Source: JAGGSN01 sp965603725 (GTDB taxonomy: Bacteria; Zixibacteria; MSB-5A5; UBA10806; 4484-95). From it: a stretch of DNA of 64,000 bases. Below the pieces are notes generated by a model. It searched no databases and was not told the DNA's origin. It worked only from the letters and a program-made list of their open reading frames with translations. The DNA is taken from NCBI GenBank assembly GCA_965603725.1, contig CBFDEC010000007.1, positions 44,286 to 108,285 of the forward strand, given 5' to 3'. This document shows, piece after piece, positions 23,689 to 31,695 of the stretch (the first letter of the stretch is position 1; every line of letters starts with the position of its first letter). Both the position numbers and the translations under genes were made by a program.

Positions 23689-24252
23689 TTGATAATACGT
23701 TTTGCCGGTTTTGGCGGACAGGGGATAGTGCTGTCAAGCTATATCATGGGGCAGTCGGCTGTTTTTGATGGCAAGAAAGCTTTGCAGAACCAGTCGTACG
23801 GCAGTGAATCACGCGGCGGCGAGTGCCGCGGCGATGTGGTCATTTCCGATGAGGCAATCTTCGATCTAGAACCGACCTGTTATGATGTTTTAGTAGCCAT
23901 GACCCAGCCCGCTTATGATAAATTCATCGCTCTTTTAAGACCCTGCGGCACGCTTATATTAGATAAAGATCTCGTGGTAACCGACAACAGCCTTGAACCT
24001 GAAGGCATAAAAAAATATGGTATCAGCGCAACTGACATTGCATTTAAGAAATTTGGACGAAAGATCGTGGCTAATATGGTGCTGCTTGGTTTTATGAATA
24101 CGCTGCTAAACATGGTATCGGATAAAGCGCTGGAGGATGCCATCTCAAAAAACGTTCCCGACGGAACTCAACAGATGAACCTCGATGCCATGCATGAAGG
24201 TATCGAGATTGCTAAGCAGGAGATGAAAGGAAAGAAAAGGCTGAAACGATGA
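23689..24252 (+). CDS. korC: 2-oxoglutarate:ferredoxin oxidoreductase gamma subunit, copy 1
   Basis: A 187-residue gamma subunit with a TTG start preceded by GAGG. It begins with IIRFAGFGGQGIVLSSYIMG and continues with QSYGSESRGGECRGDVVIS, both diagnostic for KorC. It completes the first complex (order D-A-B-C). Its stop overlaps an ATG at 24249 whose following bases match the start of the second korC, which suggests that the two gamma genes once adjoined directly. Confidence 0.88.
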   Translation: MIIRFAGFGGQGIVLSSYIMGQSAVFDGKKALQNQSYGSESRGGECRGDVVISDEAIFDLEPTCYDVLVAMTQPAYDKFIALLRPCGTLILDKDLVVTDNSLEPEGIKKYGISATDIAFKKFGRKIVANMVLLGFMNTLLNMVSDKALEDAISKNVPDGTQQMNLDAMHEGIEIAKQEMKGKKRLKR

Positions 24253-24647
24253 GGACCGAGATTAATCCGTCAGGTCACCCCTGCGGGTACGACCTGACTA
24301 AACAAGAATTTAGAGATTTGAGATCACAAATTGTGACCTCAAACAGGGGTGGCCGCCGTTATCTTCCATATGCTTTCACTGAACAAGGCGTTGCCATGCT
24401 TTCCAGTATTTTACGAAGTCACCAAGCTGTTCAAGTTAACATCGAAATAATAAGAACTTTTGTCAAGCTTCGCCAATTATTATCAAAACATAAAGATTTA
24501 GAAAAGCGGCTTGACAATTTAGAGAAAAAATATGATAAGCAGTTTAGAGTTGTTTTTGATGCTATTCGTCAATTGATGGCCCCTCCGCAATCGAAGCGAC
24601 GGCTAATTGGATTTAAAAAAGATCAAAAGAATGAAGACCGAGATTAA
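24249..24647 (+). pseudogene. ORF6N-domain protein fragment inserted between two korC genes
   Basis: The 132-residue frame has a first part (MRTEINPSGHPCGYD) that is simply korC2-like start sequence plus a repeat read through in frame. From residue 16 it is the second half of an ORF6N DNA-binding domain as found in phage antirepressor-like proteins: TKQEFRDLRSQI, GGRRYLPYAFTEQGVAML, VNIEIIRTFVKLRQLL, then a coiled-coil tail. The N-terminal half of the domain is missing, so it is a truncated gene. It is bounded by related palindromic repeats (24270-24299 and 24651-24685) and by near-identical 14-bp direct repeats at 24249, 24631 and 24716. Confidence 0.75.
24270..24299. repeat. REP-like palindromic repeat, copy 2 (inverted)
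   Basis: CAGGTCACCCCTGCGGGTACGACCTGA is the reverse-orientation relative of the 23607 and 24651 repeats, with arms CAGGTC and GACCTG. It is read through in frame by the ORF6N fragment. Confidence 0.6.
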
Positions 24648-24650
24648 TAG

Positions 24651-24685
24651 TTTCGGCAGGTCGTAGCGAAGCGTGACCTGCTGAA
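24651..24685. repeat. REP-like palindromic repeat, copy 3
   Basis: TTTCGGCAGGTCGTAGCGAA then GCGTGACCTGCTGAAG: identical to copy 1 (23607) over the first 31 bases except for one change near the end (CTGC/CTGA). It lies between the ORF6N fragment and korC2. Confidence 0.75.
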
Positions 24686-24715
24686 GGATAAAATAATGAA
24701 GAAGAGATTTCAGCA

Positions 24716-25276
24716 ATGAGGACCGAAATCAGGTTCGTAGCTTTCGGCGGCCAGGGGATAATTTTAGCCGGTGTTATCTTCGGCGAGGGCGCTATCAACG
24801 ATGGCAAGAACGCTGTCCAGACTCAATCGTACGGCCCGGAATCCAGAGGCGGCGCCGCCAGAGCTGAGGTAATAATCTCAGGTGAAAAAATCGATTACCC
24901 GATGGTCATAGAGGCTGATTTCCTAATTGCTTTGTCACAGCCGGGATATGATAAGTATATTGCTGAAATCAAACCCGGGTCCACAGTCATAATTGATGAA
25001 GACCTGGTGGATGCGGAAAAGCCTCCTGTAGAATGTGCGTTCTACAAACTGCCATTTGCCAGAGCAGCCGACAGGCTCGGTAACAGAATAGTCATGAACA
25101 CCATTATGCTTGGCAGCGTTTGTTCAATAACAGGAGTAATCGGCAAAGAGAGTCTGCTGAAGGCAGTTAAATCCAATGTACCGGAAAAATTTCTCGAACT
25201 TAATATAAAAGCTTTTAATGAAGGTTATAAAATCGGTCAGCAGACCGTGAAACAAAAAAATATTAATAAGAAATGA
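24716..25276 (+). CDS. korC: 2-oxoacid:ferredoxin oxidoreductase gamma subunit, copy 2
   Basis: A 186-residue paralogue of the korC at 23689, with FVAFGGQGIILAGVIFGEG and QSYGPESRGGAARAEVIIS. Starts at ATG 24716 and overlaps the next gene by ATGA. The second complex has the order C-A-B and no ferredoxin gene of its own, so the two complexes may share the KorD-like ferredoxin at 21067. The divergence between the copies points to different 2-oxoacid substrates rather than a recent duplication. Confidence 0.88.
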   Translation: MRTEIRFVAFGGQGIILAGVIFGEGAINDGKNAVQTQSYGPESRGGAARAEVIISGEKIDYPMVIEADFLIALSQPGYDKYIAEIKPGSTVIIDEDLVDAEKPPVECAFYKLPFARAADRLGNRIVMNTIMLGSVCSITGVIGKESLLKAVKSNVPEKFLELNIKAFNEGYKIGQQTVKQKNINKK

Positions 25277-26514
25277 AAAAGCAGAAAACCAGTTTCAAAA
25301 TCAAAGCAAGGTATAAGCCATCAAGACCTTTTACCAAAGATGATTTTAGCAGGGTCAGGCGAGTACTGGGTAAAAAGGTTATGTTTACTCAGGGTGATAT
25401 CGCTGTAAGTTATGGCGGCTTGCTGGCCGGCTGCCGTTTTTTTGCCGGGTATCCGATCACTCCGGCAACGGAAGCCGCTGAGATGATGTCATTTCTGATG
25501 CCTAAGATTGGCGGAGTCTGCATCCAGATGGAGGATGAAATTGCCTCAATCGGGGCGATTATCGGCGCCTCACGTAGTGGGGCTAAATCGATGACCGCTA
25601 CCAGCGGTCCCGGGTTCTCGCTTATGCAGGAAAACATAGGTTATGCGGCAATGACTGAAACGCCATGCGTGATTATTGATGTTCAGAGGTCGGGACCATC
25701 AACAGGCCAGCCAACCGAAGGCGCCCAGGGCGATATCATGCAGGCCAAGTGGGGCAGCCATGGCGACTATGAACTGATAGCCTTATCACCCAGCACGGTT
25801 CAGGAGTGTTTAGACCTGACTATTGAGGCTTTCAATCTGTCGGAGACTTACCAGGTTCCGGTGATATTGCTTACCGATGGCATCATCGGACACATGCGGG
25901 AAAAGATAGTCCTGCCCGAATATGAAGATATAAAATTTGTCTGGCGTAAGGAAACGTCGGCCCCCAAAGATAAATATGAACCATTCAAAGATGATGGCAC
26001 AAAAATCCCGGAGATGTCAACATTCGGCGCTGGCTACCATGCTTATATCACCGGTTTGACTCATAAGGAAAGCGGTTACCCGAGCACGGATAATCAAGCC
26101 GATCACGATCGCCTTGTTAGACGTCTGTGTGACAAAATAAGAATAAACAGCGAAAAAATCATCCAGGTAGAACGCGACTTTCAGGATACCAATGAAGATA
26201 AAACTACCGGTATAATCAGCTATGGCGTCACATCGCGAACGGTCAATTATGTAGTGAAACAATTGCGGCAAACGGGATTGAAAATCGATCATTTGCGAAT
26301 TATCACCAACTGGCCGTTCCCTGAAAACGAGGTTGCTGAACTTGCCGAAAGAGTTGACAGAATTATCGTCCCGGAGTTGAATCTTGGCCAGGTTTGTCAT
26401 AGCGTTAAAGAAGCGGTCGCAGGCAGGTGTGAGGTTGTGCCTGTATGGAAAACCGGCGGTCTAATGCATACACCGCAGGAGATTATTGACGTTATTAACA
26501 GGAAATCCGATTAA
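25273..26514 (+). CDS. korA: 2-oxoacid:ferredoxin oxidoreductase alpha subunit, copy 2
   Basis: A 413-residue KorA paralogue with an N-terminal basic extension of about 30 residues absent from copy 1. It keeps GDIAVSYGGLLAGCRFFAGYP, QMEDEIASIGAIIGAS, TATSGPGFSLMQENIGYAAM and DVQRSGPSTGQPTEGAQGD. The C-terminal half is clearly diverged from copy 1. It overlaps korC2 (ATGA) and korB2 (TAATG), so the three genes are translationally coupled. Candidate substrates are 2-oxoglutarate for one copy and 2-oxoadipate or another product of the LeuA-like set for the other; this is inference. Confidence 0.88.
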   Translation: MKKQKTSFKIKARYKPSRPFTKDDFSRVRRVLGKKVMFTQGDIAVSYGGLLAGCRFFAGYPITPATEAAEMMSFLMPKIGGVCIQMEDEIASIGAIIGASRSGAKSMTATSGPGFSLMQENIGYAAMTETPCVIIDVQRSGPSTGQPTEGAQGDIMQAKWGSHGDYELIALSPSTVQECLDLTIEAFNLSETYQVPVILLTDGIIGHMREKIVLPEYEDIKFVWRKETSAPKDKYEPFKDDGTKIPEMSTFGAGYHAYITGLTHKESGYPSTDNQADHDRLVRRLCDKIRINSEKIIQVERDFQDTNEDKTTGIISYGVTSRTVNYVVKQLRQTGLKIDHLRIITNWPFPENEVAELAERVDRIIVPELNLGQVCHSVKEAVAGRCEVVPVWKTGGLMHTPQEIIDVINRKSD

Positions 26515-27347
26515 TGTTCAGACAGGTAAAACATATAAGAGAAAAATATCTCGAGGAAAATATGTGGCCGTCGATTTTCTGCCAGGGCTGTGGAATAGGA
26601 ACCGCGTTAAACTGTTCTCTTCGGGCTATAGATAAAGTCGGTCTGGATATAGATAAAACGGTGTTTATCTCGGGCATAGGCTGTTCATCAAGGCTTCCCG
26701 GTTATATCGACGCTGATGGGCTTCACACTACGCATGGCAGAGCAATCGCTTTTGCTACCGGCGTGAAGCTTGCCAATCCCGAACTTGATATCATTGTATT
26801 CACCGGCGATGGCGACCTTGCCGGCATTGGCGGCAATCATTTCATCCATGCGGCGAGAAGAAATGTCGACATGACCGTGATCTGCATCAACAACTATAAC
26901 TATGGAATGACCGGCGCTCAGGTGTCGCCTACCACACCGATTGGGGGATTCACAATGACCTCGCCGTTCGGCAATATCGAAAGCCCGTTTGACCTTTCTG
27001 CTCTGGCGATAGGCGCGGGGGCTCCATACGTGGCTAAATGGACTACTGTTTATCCCCAGGAAACTATGATGGCAATAAAAAAGGGGATCGAAAAGAAAGG
27101 TTTCTCATTCATAGAGGTTCTCACTCCCTGCCCAATCGGCTACGGCAGAAAAAATAAATTGAAGGATGGGCCGGAAAATCTTCTGTGGTATAAGAGAAAT
27201 ACCATTGGCAGATCGCGGTACGAAAAGCTTTCAGATGAAGAAAAACTCAAATGCGACAAAATCGTAATAGGTGAATTGCGGAATGTGGAAAAGCCGGAGT
27301 TTGCCGCGGAGTGGTTTAAGCTGGTGGACGAAGTTTATGTTGAGTAA
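26514..27347 (+). CDS. korB: 2-oxoacid:ferredoxin oxidoreductase beta subunit, copy 2
   Basis: A 277-residue TPP-binding subunit. FCQGCGIGTALNCSLRAI and GIGCSSRLPGYID provide cluster residues. GDGDLAGIGGNHFIHAARRN then NNYNYGMTGAQVSPTTP is the TPP/Mg motif. It is the last gene of the catabolic block. Its stop codon is directly followed, in the same frame, by an orphan sorting-domain tail (27348-27680). Confidence 0.89.
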   Translation: MFRQVKHIREKYLEENMWPSIFCQGCGIGTALNCSLRAIDKVGLDIDKTVFISGIGCSSRLPGYIDADGLHTTHGRAIAFATGVKLANPELDIIVFTGDGDLAGIGGNHFIHAARRNVDMTVICINNYNYGMTGAQVSPTTPIGGFTMTSPFGNIESPFDLSALAIGAGAPYVAKWTTVYPQETMMAIKKGIEKKGFSFIEVLTPCPIGYGRKNKLKDGPENLLWYKRNTIGRSRYEKLSDEEKLKCDKIVIGELRNVEKPEFAAEWFKLVDEVYVE

Positions 27348-27680
27348 GATGTTTCTTCACTGCAAATTCTTAAGTTAATCATAACCAGTATAGACGATCA
27401 TTCAGAGGGTTTACCGGACAAGATATTAATTTCACAGAACTATCCAAACCCGTTTAATTCCTCTACAATTATACAATACAGCCTGCCCGATGAAGCTTAT
27501 GTAACTATTAATATCTATGATCTTCTTGGTCGCAATATTGAAACGTTAGCCGGCAAACAGCAATCTGCCGGTCTTTACCAGGTTCCCTGGAATGCCTATA
27601 ATTTTCCATCGGGAATATACTTCTATAAGATTCAGGCGGGTGACTTCTCAGGTACAAAAAAGATGATATTGATGAAATGA
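27348..27680 (+). pseudogene. orphan C-terminal sorting domain (T9SS-type) fragment
   Basis: An open frame of about 110 codons without any ATG, GTG or TTG upstream of the domain. It encodes ISQNYPNPFNSSTIIQYSLP, then NIYDLLGRNIETLAG and FPSGIYFYKIQAG, ending MILMK. This is a complete secretion-type C-terminal domain (beta-sandwich with the YPNPFN signature), normally the tail of a large secreted protein. The rest of its gene is absent. It lies in the same frame as korB2, separated from it only by the TAA stop. Most likely it is a remnant left by a deletion or rearrangement. Confidence 0.8.
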
Positions 27681-27859
27681 AAAAATTATATATCTATCGT
27701 TATATATAAATCAGACGGCATTCCTATCAATAATAATACTCTATATCGGATAATTTGAGACTTAAATATTGTTAATAAATTCAGGTTGCTTTAATGTCTT
27801 ATAAAGATTAAATTTAATAATGTAAAGACATATTATTCTAACGGCGTCTGGGTATAAAT

Positions 27860-28690
27860 ATGGCAAAAGATTTAAAAATGACCGGAGAGCGAATTGTTCC
27901 GGACGACATTCGAACGCCAATCGAATATATACAATTATTGCGTCACCTTTTCGTTTATGAGCATGTTAAAAGTATAATAAATACTGATGAAAAAGTCCTT
28001 GAAGCAGGTTTCGGAGAGGGTTATGGCGCTAAAATGCTATCGGAGACATGTAAAGAGATCGTCGGAATAGATGTCGAAAAAAAAGTTGTTGAATATGCTG
28101 CTAACAAATACGGCACTAATAAATGTTCATTCAGGCTTTATGACGGCAATATTATTCCCTTTGATGATGAAACCTTTGATGTAGTAATTTCGTTCCAGGT
28201 AATTGAACATATACATGATGACGCTGGCTTTATCAGCCAACTTCACCGGGTACTTAAAAAAGGCGGCAAGCTTTATTTATCCACACCAAATAAGGCAACC
28301 AGACTCAGACCCGGCCAAAAACCCTGGAATAGGTTTCATGTCAGGGAGTATTATGCTCATGAGCTTAAAGCTCTTATTGAAAACACTTTTAGTAACGTTG
28401 AAGTTTTTGGAATCAGCGCTACCGAGGAGATTCATCGGATCGAGGCGCACAGGATTAGGCAGGGATTTTTCTTGTCATTAGCGCTCAGACTGGGATTACG
28501 CAAGCTTATTCCCGAGTTCATTGATCCTCTGATAGCAAGGCTTGTAAGCGTCAAGAAAAGCAAGCAGGTGAAATCGATTGATAATCAAGAGCCAAAAGAT
28601 CGATTCAACATTAGTGATTTTCGAGTGGAAACAATCACGGTCGATGAAAGTCTTGATCTGCTTGCTCAGGCAATTAAAAGTAAACTCTGA
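27860..28690 (+). CDS. class I SAM-dependent methyltransferase
   Basis: A 276-residue methyltransferase. TGERIVPDD at residues 7-15 is an N-terminal motif frequent in glycan-linked methyltransferases. VLEAGFGEGYGAKML (about 46-60) is the AdoMet motif I, followed by VGIDVEKKVVEYA. FDVVISFQVIEHIHD is motif post-II/IV of the Methyltransf_11 group. The C-terminal part is basic. It stands alone between pseudogenes, with no obvious partner. The substrate is unknown. Confidence 0.8.
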   Translation: MAKDLKMTGERIVPDDIRTPIEYIQLLRHLFVYEHVKSIINTDEKVLEAGFGEGYGAKMLSETCKEIVGIDVEKKVVEYAANKYGTNKCSFRLYDGNIIPFDDETFDVVISFQVIEHIHDDAGFISQLHRVLKKGGKLYLSTPNKATRLRPGQKPWNRFHVREYYAHELKALIENTFSNVEVFGISATEEIHRIEAHRIRQGFFLSLALRLGLRKLIPEFIDPLIARLVSVKKSKQVKSIDNQEPKDRFNISDFRVETITVDESLDLLAQAIKSKL

Positions 28691-28702
28691 TTTATATTGT
28701 AA

Positions 28703-28945
28703 TTAGGATAGAAAGGACAATTCTAAAAGTAATTTTCTCAAATCCTTTGCCAGGAGTATAGCCTCATTTACCTCAGTCTCTGAAGAAGTTCCTTCAGCAT
28801 CGTAACTCACCATTGCTCTCTTCTTGCTAATGGCTTCAAGAGACATGATAAGCTCCGGATCAGGATTAAGGAACAACTTCAATGACTGAATAGTCCGGCA
28901 ATGATGACCAGCCCCTCCAGGGATTCTATAGCCGCTTGCTCTCAA
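28703..28945 (-). pseudogene. truncated HEPN-like protein (C-terminal part)
   Basis: The reading frame extends upstream of the nominal TTG start: YNACLGCATIALRASGYRI continues to a stop codon near 28994 with no usable start. The visible part (GGAGHHCRTIQSL, KKRAMVSYDAEGTSSETE, LAKDLRKLLLE) resembles small helical HEPN-type proteins found with nucleotidyltransferases or toxin-antitoxin pairs. The RxxxxY-like segment (RAMVSY) fits the usual HEPN catalytic pattern only loosely. The N-terminal third is missing, and the break coincides with an att-like sequence at 28966-28990, so the gene was probably cut by an integration event. Confidence 0.55.
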
Positions 28946-28965
28946 AGCGATAGTTGCACAACCCA

Positions 28966-28990
28966 GGCAAGCGTTGTAAGTTATTGATAG
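28966..28990. repeat. att-like sequence A
   Basis: GGCAAGCGTTGTAAGTTATTGA aligns with 31444-31470 (GTAAGGCGTTGTAGTGTAATGA) and 34631-34653 (TGCAACCTGTTGTATTTTATTGA), sharing a GTTGTA...TTGA core. It sits exactly at the truncation point of the HEPN-like gene. Confidence 0.45.
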
Positions 28991-29054
28991 TTATTCAAGG
29001 ATACTTGACATGAGACATGCCCTCAAATGCCTGGAATACAAGGACTTATACCGT

Positions 29055-29076
29055 ATTGTGACCAGATTGTGACAGG
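29055..29076 (+). repeat. 11-bp-period direct repeat pair (arm-type site)
   Basis: ATTGTGACCAG followed immediately by ATTGTGACAGG. The same TGTGRCNARAT-like unit recurs in pairs at 31342, 31620 (minus orientation) and 34726. One unit equals about one helical turn, as in integrase arm sites. Confidence 0.5.
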
Positions 29077-29291
29077 ATTTTGTCCGGTCTGTCCACATAG
29101 ACTGACCGTTCCCCCGTCCAAAATAGTCCAGTTGAAACTCGACCGGCCTCCATTGGGGATACCACTGATTACATCACGATCACAGCGCTAACTTGGAAAG
29201 AGACAGGGTCATCGGGAACAGAATAATCCACCCATCAGATAACTGCAGTCGCAATGTAACAATTAACAGTAATTGTCGTCTTAATAGTTAG

Positions 29292-29864
29292 ATGAGAGGC
29301 GATAATCAGCAACAGGATCGCTTCTATGAATTGCTGGAGCCAGAATTGACGCGCCTGCAGGCGTTTTGTCAGAAACTGGTCGGAGACCCGGATCTGGGCG
29401 ATGACCTAATGCAGGATGCCCTCTATGACGCCTGGAAGGGTTTCAGGCGGCTTCGCGAAGCCACGGCCTTCAGATCCTGGCTCTATCGGATCGTGATCAA
29501 CCGGTACCGGACGACTCTGAGGCAGTTCAAGAAGCGGGCAGGTCAAACCGTGCCGCTTGCAGGCGACATTGCGGATGACAGAGATGCCCGCCTGCGCGAT
29601 GCACGCGAACGGTTGAATCTCGCTATGGCAAGTCTGTCAGCCAAAGACCGGTCCCTGGTTACGCTTCATGAACTGGAAGGATGGTCGTATCCAGAAATGG
29701 CTGAGATGTTCGGTTGTCGAGAGGCCACCCTACGAACAAGGTTGACCCGCTGCCGACTAAAGATGCGGGAGGCTTTACGAAGGTATTACGAAAGGACGGG
29801 TAAATGTTCACTCATGACCAGAGTCACGAAACAATGCGCTGTCGCGAAGCAAGAAAGAAGCTAA
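29292..29864 (+). CDS. ECF-type RNA polymerase sigma factor
   Basis: A 190-residue sigma-70 family protein. Region 2 covers residues 15-80 (LQAFCQKLVGDPDLGDDLMQ, DALYDAWKGFRRL, FRSWLYRIVINRYRT) and region 4 residues 108-160 (LSAKDRSLVTLHELEGWSY, PEMAEMFGCREATLRTRLTR helix-turn-helix). Region 3 is absent, as in ECF factors. The downstream gene, which overlaps its 3' end by 61 bases, encodes a membrane protein with an anti-sigma zinc finger, so the two form a sigma/anti-sigma pair. GC content is higher than in the flanking DNA. Confidence 0.92.
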   Translation: MRGDNQQQDRFYELLEPELTRLQAFCQKLVGDPDLGDDLMQDALYDAWKGFRRLREATAFRSWLYRIVINRYRTTLRQFKKRAGQTVPLAGDIADDRDARLRDARERLNLAMASLSAKDRSLVTLHELEGWSYPEMAEMFGCREATLRTRLTRCRLKMREALRRYYERTGKCSLMTRVTKQCAVAKQERS

Positions 29865-31153
29865 TCGAACTTGCGGATGGCTCTTTGGCCAGCCGCGAAC
29901 ATAAAGCTTTACACCAGCATCTTAACCAGTGTTCGCGCTGTACGCAACTGGCTCTGGCTGAACAGCTGTTGACCCGTGATTGCGAACAGCTTCGTCATCT
30001 GGAACCGTCCCATATCATGACTGTCGAGCAGGTCCGTGAACGGATATCCATCCGGGAAAAATCAGAAAAGAAAATAAATTTAGGAGTGAGAATCATGAAA
30101 CAGGCAAGTGAGACCATTTACAGGCGCCCACGGTTATGTATAGCCTCAGCGGCCATGTCTGTTCTGCTTTTGGCAAGTATTCTGGTGCCCGTAAGAACAG
30201 AGCATGCGATTAAATATGAGGTTGCCTTCGCCGCGCCGGCAGAGGGGCTGATCCTGAATGAACAAAACGCTGAGGAGATGTTGGCGGCGCTAAATATGGA
30301 CGACGCACGGGTAGAAGTCCGTAAGAGCTTGGTAGGCACCGAATACAAAATCGCGCCATTAGCGGATACTGCTCAGGTGCGACGCCTAATCGCAGTGCTC
30401 GATTCGTTGGGTGGGGGTGGGTCGCATCGGGTGCTGGCGACTACCCAGCCGGGGGAGAAACGGACCATCTGGGAATTATTGCTGGATGACAAGGCCCGTT
30501 CCTCGCCATCATCACGTAAGAACACCGGCCATGTCCATATTTCCGTCGATGACCTTGATGAACTGTCCCGGGATAATTTCGTTTTGTGGATACCGGACGA
30601 GAATCGACAGGCTGACAGCACAGCCGGAATTTTGATTGACCGGCAGGGAGAAAAGACCCGTATCTGGATGCCAGGATTAAAGATGAAGCCCGACGATCGT
30701 GGCTGGAATCCAATGCTGAATGGCAAAACAGTATTATATGTTGAAACTAATGAAGGACACCTGGTGGGCTTTGACTTTACTGAGGTCGAGGATGTGCGCA
30801 AGTTGGAGAAGATGGGCTACAACTTCTGGCTGATGGAGTTCGATACTCCGGGCCAGATTCCCGTATCTGAGATGGGTCCTCAGTTGAACAAAATTGACTC
30901 CGATAACCCCTATACGGATGGCATTGTCATCAGTTATATGATTCCACAGGCAAGCAAAGTACAAATTCATGTCCTGGATAAAAACCAGTGCGAGATTCGT
31001 ACCCTGCTGAATAATATCGTGCTAGCAGGGATACATAGTGTCGTCTGGGACGGACTGGATACTGACGGCAACCAAGTTGAGCCGGGAACTTATCTATGCC
31101 GCTTAATCGCAGGAGACTATCTGGAAACTCAAAAGATAGTGCTTGATCGTTAG
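29804..31153 (+). CDS. membrane anti-sigma factor with FlgD-like C-terminal domain
   Basis: A 449-residue protein. Residues 9-48 form an anti-sigma zinc finger (CREARKKLIELADG, HQHLNQCSRC: His-x3-Cys-x2-Cys). One membrane helix lies near residues 110-130 (LCIASAAMSVLLLASILVPV). The extracytoplasmic part of about 320 residues has no recognised domain until the end, where DKNQCEIRTLLNN, GIHSVVWDGLDTDG and EPGTYLCRLIAGDY form a FlgD-type Ig-like domain of the sort usually seen at the C terminus of secreted proteins. That combination on an anti-sigma factor is unusual and suggests a surface-sensing role. The start could also be ATG 29834 (MRCREARKK). Confidence 0.82.
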   Translation: MFTHDQSHETMRCREARKKLIELADGSLASREHKALHQHLNQCSRCTQLALAEQLLTRDCEQLRHLEPSHIMTVEQVRERISIREKSEKKINLGVRIMKQASETIYRRPRLCIASAAMSVLLLASILVPVRTEHAIKYEVAFAAPAEGLILNEQNAEEMLAALNMDDARVEVRKSLVGTEYKIAPLADTAQVRRLIAVLDSLGGGGSHRVLATTQPGEKRTIWELLLDDKARSSPSSRKNTGHVHISVDDLDELSRDNFVLWIPDENRQADSTAGILIDRQGEKTRIWMPGLKMKPDDRGWNPMLNGKTVLYVETNEGHLVGFDFTEVEDVRKLEKMGYNFWLMEFDTPGQIPVSEMGPQLNKIDSDNPYTDGIVISYMIPQASKVQIHVLDKNQCEIRTLLNNIVLAGIHSVVWDGLDTDGNQVEPGTYLCRLIAGDYLETQKIVLDR

Positions 31154-31184
31154 CTTTCGAGACTGCGTCTGTAAGTTGATTGAG

Positions 31185-31214
31185 CCCGGCCGATGGTAAC
31201 ATCCGCCGGGTTTT
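31185..31214 (+). terminator. rho-independent terminator after the anti-sigma gene
   Basis: CCCGGC (31185-31190) and GCCGGG (31205-31210) form a stem around a 14-base loop, followed by TTTT, 32 bases after the stop codon. Confidence 0.75.
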
Positions 31215-31341
31215 CCATATGGAATCCTGAGAAAGTACAGAGTTCCTCCCTGAATCATAATAGTCATGCATTGCTTGTTTTCAGGAAATTCACCAGCGGC
31301 GGATCGGTGATTGAGTCACAAACCCGTGAAGTCATTTTTGG

Positions 31342-31363
31342 TGTGACCAAATCGTGACCAAAA
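31342..31363 (+). repeat. 11-bp-period direct repeat pair left of att-like site B
   Basis: TGTGACCAAAT followed by CGTGACCAAAA, the same repeat family as the pairs at 29055 and 34726 and in the same orientation. Confidence 0.5.
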
Positions 31364-31443
31364 CCGTTGCACGTTATTCGTGGTTATTGGGGGATATACA
31401 GTTACAAACGTAGCAATGGGGTTATTAAATCCCCGTCCCATTT

Positions 31444-31492
31444 GTAAGGCGTTGTAGTGTAATGACTTATCTTGGTGAAGGCGGGGGGAATC
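31444..31492. repeat. att-like site B (left end of the helicase element)
   Basis: It ends in AGGCGGGGGGAATC (31479-31492), identical to 34669-34682 at the other end of the element, and shares the preceding GTTGTA...TGACTTAT segment with it. Read on the minus strand it is GATTCCCCCCGCCTTCACCA, like the 3' end of a tRNA or tmRNA including CCA. Confidence 0.6.
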
Positions 31493-31619
31493 TACATGCG
31501 CTGTTTTCGTAACCCCTAGAGACACCTTCAATTACAGCACAACCTCTTGATTCCCAAAGGATTCCATTTTTTATTTGGTTTTATTCGTTTGTGTTTGTTT
31601 TTATCTGTTTTGACCTCAA

Positions 31620-31641
31620 TCTGGCACAAATCTGGCACAAA
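31620..31641 (-). repeat. 11-bp-period direct repeat pair inside the element's left end
   Basis: Two perfect copies of TCTGGCACAAA in tandem. On the minus strand they read TTTGTGCCAGA, the same family as TGTGGCAGATT at 34737. Confidence 0.6.
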
Positions 31642-31695
31642 ATATAGATGCGTTTATTGCCTTTTTACTTTTACATTTTAGAAATTCAATTATTG

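Larger units (their letters stand above)
28946..29291. other. intergenic region with att-like site A and 11-bp repeats
   Basis: No gene beyond the HEPN remnant is seen. It contains the att-like sequence A (28966-28990) and the direct repeat pair at 29055-29076. The rest shows nothing recognisable; it probably includes the promoter of the sigma factor gene. Confidence 0.5.
31215..31695. other. noncoding left flank of the att-bounded element
   Basis: No gene is supported. The stretch contains direct repeats at 31342-31363, att-like site B at 31444-31492, and direct repeats in the opposite orientation at 31620-31641. Confidence 0.55.
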
